The notes beneath the pieces were generated by a model, which was not told the DNA's origin, made no database searches, and saw only the letters and a program-made list of their open reading frames with translations. Of a stretch of DNA of 64,000 nucleotides, positions 60,469 to 64,000 are shown in pieces. The position numbers were made by a program, and so were the translations under genes. Within the stretch, counting starts at the first letter, position 1. Each line of letters begins with the position of its first letter. Source of the stretch: JBOEGW01 sp050633625 (GTDB taxonomy: Bacteria > Pseudomonadota > Alphaproteobacteria > Rhodobacterales > Rhodobacteraceae); assembly GCA_050633625.1 (NCBI GenBank), contig JBOEGW010000001.1:310001-374000 (forward strand). Direction: 5' to 3'.

Positions 60469-61485
60469 CTAGGTTTTGGAGGTGATTTCCGCGAGACGCT
60501 GGATTTTTGCGCGTGCGGCGCCGCTGTCAATGGACTGCGCGGCCTTTTCCACCCCATCTTTGAGGTCATGCGCATGGTCCGCAACCACCAAAGCCGCGGC
60601 CGCATTGAGCAAAACAGCGTCGCGGTACGCCCCAGGTTCCCCGTCCAAAAGCGCGCGAAACGCCTTGCCGTTGTGCTCAGGGGAGCCGCCAAGGATCGCC
60701 TCGAATGGGTGCGGGGCAAGGCCGGCATCCTCCGGGTGAACTTCGCGTTCATGAACCGCGCCATCCTCAAGCGCTGCCACATAAGACACGCCCGCAATCG
60801 ACAATTCATCGGTGCCATCCGAGCCATGCACAAGCCATGCTTTTTCCGAGCCTAAATCGCGTAGGGTTTCCGCCATGGGCCGGATCACGTTGCGCGAATA
60901 GGCACCGGTGAGCTGCCGTTTGACTCCCGCCGGATTGGTCAGCGGGCCAAGAATGTTGAACATCGTCCGCGTCCCAAGCTCTTGGCGCACGGGCATCACA
61001 TGGGCAATCGCCGGATGGTGCATTGGCGCCATCATGAAGGCAATCCCCACCTCTTGAAGCGCCAGTTCGACGACCTCCGGACCAACCATGACATCAACGC
61101 CCATTTGCCCAAGCGCATCCGCCGCGCCAGATTTTGAGCTGAGGTTCCGGTTGCCATGTTTGGCCACAACAACGCCAGCACCCGCCACAACAAAAGCTGT
61201 CGCGGTGGAAATATTGAGCGTGCCTTTGCCGTCCCCCCCGGTGCCCACAATATCCATCGCGCCGGGTTGCGCGCGCACTGCGTTGCATTTTTCGCGCATC
61301 ACCTGCGCTGCCGCCGCATATTCGTCAACGGTTTCGCCTCGCGTGCGCATCGCCATCAACAGCCCGCCAATCTGGCCCGGCGTCGCATCGCCCCCCATGA
61401 TGATATTGAAGGCGGTTTCCGCTTCAGCTCGGGTCAAAGGGCGGTCAGGGGCTGCGTTGATCAGCGGCTTAAGGGCATCGCTCAT
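60469..61485 (-). CDS. trpD: Anthranilate phosphoribosyltransferase
   Basis: Second step of tryptophan synthesis: joins anthranilate and PRPP. The 338-residue protein has the PRPP loop GTGGDGKGTLNIST, KHGNRNLSSKSGAADAL, and the basic HHPAIAHVMPVRQELGTRT. ATG 61485 overlaps the trpG stop (ATGA). trpC does not follow as it often does; the SurA_N-type gene does. Confidence 0.96.
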   Translation of the reverse strand: MSDALKPLINAAPDRPLTRAEAETAFNIIMGGDATPGQIGGLLMAMRTRGETVDEYAAAAQVMREKCNAVRAQPGAMDIVGTGGDGKGTLNISTATAFVVAGAGVVVAKHGNRNLSSKSGAADALGQMGVDVMVGPEVVELALQEVGIAFMMAPMHHPAIAHVMPVRQELGTRTMFNILGPLTNPAGVKRQLTGAYSRNVIRPMAETLRDLGSEKAWLVHGSDGTDELSIAGVSYVAALEDGAVHEREVHPEDAGLAPHPFEAILGGSPEHNGKAFRALLDGEPGAYRDAVLLNAAAALVVADHAHDLKDGVEKAAQSIDSGAARAKIQRLAEITSKT

Positions 61486-62063
61486 GCTGGGACTTTCACG
61501 GTTTTCAGGAAGGTTTCGAGCATCGCATGCCCGTGTTCAGAGCGGATGCTTTCGGGGTGGAATTGCACGCCCTCAATCGGCAAAGTCTTGTGGCGCAGGC
61601 CCATGATTGTGCCGTCCTCAAGCCATGCGGTGACCTCAAGGCAGTCGGGCAGGGTCTCACGGTCCACCACAAGGCTATGATACCGCGTGGCTTTGAGCGG
61701 CGATGGCAGCCCCGCAAACATGCCCTGACCGTTGTGATGCATATCACCAAGCTTGCCATGGACGATCTCGCTATGGCGCACCACTTTTCCGCCAAAGGCC
61801 TGACCAATCGTTTGATGGCCAAGGCACACCCCAAGCAAAGGCACGCCCGTTTCAGCGGCCGCAAGCGCGAGCGGGAGGCAAATTCCGGCTTGATCTGGGT
61901 CGCAAGGGCCGGGCGAAAGCACAATCGCCTCCGCGCCGCGCCCCATGGCCTCTTGCACGTCAATCGCATCATTGCGCACCACATCTACCTCGGCACCAAG
62001 CTCCCCGAGGTAGTGCACGAGGTTGTAGGTGAAGCTGTCATAATTATCGATCAGGAGGATCAT
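61482..62063 (-). CDS. trpG: Anthranilate synthase component II (glutamine amidotransferase)
   Basis: Releases ammonia from glutamine for TrpE. The 193-residue class I amidotransferase has catalytic Cys in LGVCLGHQTIGQAFGG and the His-x-Glu in VQFHPESIRSEHG. It starts at ATG 62063 (AGGAGGATC context on the opposite strand is not its ribosome site; GGCCCTATC precedes it). The frame upstream to 62189 is unsupported. It leads trpG-trpD. Confidence 0.94.
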   Translation of the reverse strand: MILLIDNYDSFTYNLVHYLGELGAEVDVVRNDAIDVQEAMGRGAEAIVLSPGPCDPDQAGICLPLALAAAETGVPLLGVCLGHQTIGQAFGGKVVRHSEIVHGKLGDMHHNGQGMFAGLPSPLKATRYHSLVVDRETLPDCLEVTAWLEDGTIMGLRHKTLPIEGVQFHPESIRSEHGHAMLETFLKTVKVPA

Positions 62064-62156
62064 GATAGGGCCTTTTGGCGAAAGGGGTTTTCTGGCGTCA
62101 CAGACGGGGTATACATGTGCAGAGCCGAGGCCAAGCGTCAAGGGCATCGGATGTGA

Positions 62157-63986
62157 ATGAATGTGAGCAGGGGGCTGATTGTGGCTCAAGGGATATTATC
62201 AGGTTTTGCAGTGGGCGCGGTGGTCGCGGTTGTGGGTCTTGGGGGCGCTGTGCTCCTGATGGAACCAACCGAGATGGACCCCCTGCCAGACAATGTTACG
62301 ATTGTGGGCCGCGAAGGCGCGCAAACGCTTGATGCGCCCGAGCAACAAAGCGGCGCGGAGGCTGTGGCCGATGCTGAAACTGATGTTGCGACCAGTGATC
62401 CGGCGCGCGAAGCCGCCCAAGCGAACGCGCAAAGCCAAGATGAGCGCCAAGATGAGGCTCCCAGCGCGAATGACACGGCGCAAGCGCGCGATACGGCCTT
62501 GGCCTCAAGCGCCCTTGAAGGCGCGGCTCAAGCGGGCGACACAACCGAAAACCGAGCGCAGGGGGCGACCTCTGAGGCCCCAACGTCTGAGATGTCAGAC
62601 GCCGGGGACACGGGATCAAGCCAGTCCGCAACAACCAGAGAGAACAGTGAGGCGACTGAGGACAGTGGGACAAACGAGGCCAGCGCGACGACCGAGCGCG
62701 CTGATGGCGTAGAGGCCAATTCAGACAGGGCAGTGGCGGCGCAAGTCCCTGATTCCCCTGATTCCACTGAGCCGTCCGCGACAATGGCAGAAGCGAAAGC
62801 GACCGGGCCGGATGTCGCGCAGAGCATTGCCGATGAGGAGATTGCCGCGCTGCAAACCCCGGAAACCCCAGATGATGCGCCTTTGACGCAAGCAGGCACG
62901 CCCGGCGAACCTTCGCCTGTCACCACACCAGAAGATCAGCCGGTTGTCTTGGCGAACCCAGCCACGGAAGGCGAAAATGCCAGCGCTGGCGCCGGGGATA
63001 CACCGCCCGAGATGCAAGGGCCTGAAATGCAAGGGCCAGAAACGCAAAGGACGCAGACGGTCGAGGCCACTCCAGAGAGTGACAGAAACGCAGATCGCCC
63101 GGAGGACGAGATCGTCGCCGGAGCAGGAGACCTGCAACCGGGCACCCCGCCCAATGAAGGCGAAGACGACCAACTCGCAGCGCTCTCGCCTGAGGCCGCA
63201 AACGACCCATTGGCCCCCGTTGGACTGCCCGAAACAAGCGTCGTGACGAACCGTTTGCCGCGCATTGGCGACCCGGACGAGCCTGCGCCGGCAGCCCCCG
63301 CAGTGTCGCTCGCAAGTGCCAAAGCGATTGATCGAAATGCCATTGCCTTTGAGGGCGCGCGCGACCTTCCCAAAATGTCGCTCCTGCTGCTCGACACCGG
63401 CCCTGCGCGCCGTGAGGTTGGCGATTTGTCGCTTTTGCCTTTCCCGCTATCCGTGGCCGTTGACGCGTCCGCACCTGACGCCGAGGAGGCGATCAAGTTT
63501 TATCGTGACAATGGCGCGGAAGTGATTTTGATCGTGCCTTTGCCCAGTGGCGCGACCCCGACCGATGTTGATGTCACATTCCAGGCCTACGGCCCGCTGC
63601 TCAAAGATGTTGTGGCTGTGATGGCGGAAGAAAACCTTGGGTTTCAGGCGCTTGGCGGGGGGGCTAAGCAAGTTATTACCAACCTGAATGAAGCCGGGCT
63701 TGGCCTCGTGAGCTTTACCCAGGGCCTCAATACAGCGCATAAAGCGGCGCTGAAAGATGGCGTGCCCGCCGGGCAAGTGTTTCGTGATTTGGACGGTGAC
63801 GGGCAAACCCCGGCCGTCATTCGCCGCTTTCTCGATAATGTCGCGTTCAAAGCGCGCAATGAAGATGGGGTGATCGCTCTGGCGCGGGTGCGCCCGGACA
63901 GCATCCAAGCCCTCTTGGAGTGGAGCCTCGGAAACCGCGCACAAACGGTGGCTCTGGCCCCTGTTTCTGCGACATTGCCGCGCTAG
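62157..63986 (+). CDS. Divergent polysaccharide deacetylase (YibQ/DUF610-like)
   Basis: A 609-residue protein. A membrane anchor (GILSGFAVGAVVAVVGLGGA) is followed by ~350 residues of Ala/Glu/Thr/Pro-rich low-complexity sequence. The C-terminal ~215 residues are the conserved YibQ/DUF610 domain (LPRIGDPDE, MSLLLLDTGPARREVGDLS, FPLSVAVDASAPDAEEAI, GLGLVSFTQGLN). The usual metal-binding Asp/His set of active deacetylases is not clearly present. It is probably a periplasmic cell-wall protein. It is divergent from trpG. ATG 62157 is used; GTG 62163 is possible. Confidence 0.85.
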   Translation: MNVSRGLIVAQGILSGFAVGAVVAVVGLGGAVLLMEPTEMDPLPDNVTIVGREGAQTLDAPEQQSGAEAVADAETDVATSDPAREAAQANAQSQDERQDEAPSANDTAQARDTALASSALEGAAQAGDTTENRAQGATSEAPTSEMSDAGDTGSSQSATTRENSEATEDSGTNEASATTERADGVEANSDRAVAAQVPDSPDSTEPSATMAEAKATGPDVAQSIADEEIAALQTPETPDDAPLTQAGTPGEPSPVTTPEDQPVVLANPATEGENASAGAGDTPPEMQGPEMQGPETQRTQTVEATPESDRNADRPEDEIVAGAGDLQPGTPPNEGEDDQLAALSPEAANDPLAPVGLPETSVVTNRLPRIGDPDEPAPAAPAVSLASAKAIDRNAIAFEGARDLPKMSLLLLDTGPARREVGDLSLLPFPLSVAVDASAPDAEEAIKFYRDNGAEVILIVPLPSGATPTDVDVTFQAYGPLLKDVVAVMAEENLGFQALGGGAKQVITNLNEAGLGLVSFTQGLNTAHKAALKDGVPAGQVFRDLDGDGQTPAVIRRFLDNVAFKARNEDGVIALARVRPDSIQALLEWSLGNRAQTVALAPVSATLPR

Positions 63987-64000
63987 GAAGTTTCACTTTT

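Overview
The window looks like chromosomal DNA of an alphaproteobacterium of the Rhodobacteraceae (Roseobacter group). The signs are a pyruvate dehydrogenase E1-beta carrying its own lipoyl domain, a DUF2849-cysI-cysH-DUF934 sulfur operon, an IF-3 gene whose only well-placed start is AUA, a FliG-like gene away from other flagellar genes, and GC-rich dispersed palindromes of a type I associate with this group. I read about 60 genes. I saw no insertion sequence, prophage, CRISPR array or rRNA. There is one tRNA (Leu-UAG) and one 57-base assembly gap (41940-41996).

Layout. 1-7.6 kb: pdhC (partial)-pdhB-pdhA, an FtsB-like gene, class I aldolase, an SDR gene with pgk, and two overlapping cyclophilins. 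7.6-17 kb: an RTX protein, acnA, a DUF1223 protein, an EamA permease, the fliG-like gene, a tiny secreted protein, purB and a DUF6314 gene. 17-23.4 kb: bioY, a desaturase, dnaB, pyrC-pyrE and two tandem paralogues of unknown function. 23.5-29.5 kb: a five-gene, translationally coupled operon with three related glycosyltransferase-like domains, a sulfotransferase, a sulfotransferase-like/glycosyltransferase fusion and an FkbM methyltransferase. 29.7-34.1 kb: a CoxD/CoxE/XdhC/MoeA-like maturation set for a molybdenum hydroxylase, without the enzyme itself. 34.3-36.4 kb: infC, an Ala-rich membrane-anchored repeat protein and tandem 60-bp repeats. 36.4-41.6 kb: fpr, the sulfur assimilation operon with a divergent Lrp regulator, and a Hint-domain protein. 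41.7-49.5 kb: tRNA-Leu with repeats and gap, a GT-B glycosyltransferase, tig, small and DKNYY proteins, a lytic transglycosylase lipoprotein and a P450 with a perfect palindromic operator upstream. 49.6-56.8 kb: the rpsF-rpsR-rplI operon, then fabD-fabG-acpP-fabF-mltG. 57-64 kb: trpG-trpD, a SurA_N-type chaperone and trpE, then a divergent polysaccharide deacetylase (YibQ-like).

How it fits together. Most of the window is housekeeping: central carbon, pyrimidine, purine, tryptophan, fatty acid, sulfur, translation and envelope genes. The accessory part is concentrated at 22-36 kb. The least described candidate is the glycosyltransferase/sulfotransferase/FkbM operon, which by inference makes or decorates a sulfated, methylated glycan or lipid. 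The sulfur operon makes sulfide for cysteine through an APS-reductase-type CysH and is not tied to PAPS supply in this window. Product names rest on motif recognition by eye; no database search or structure prediction was run.
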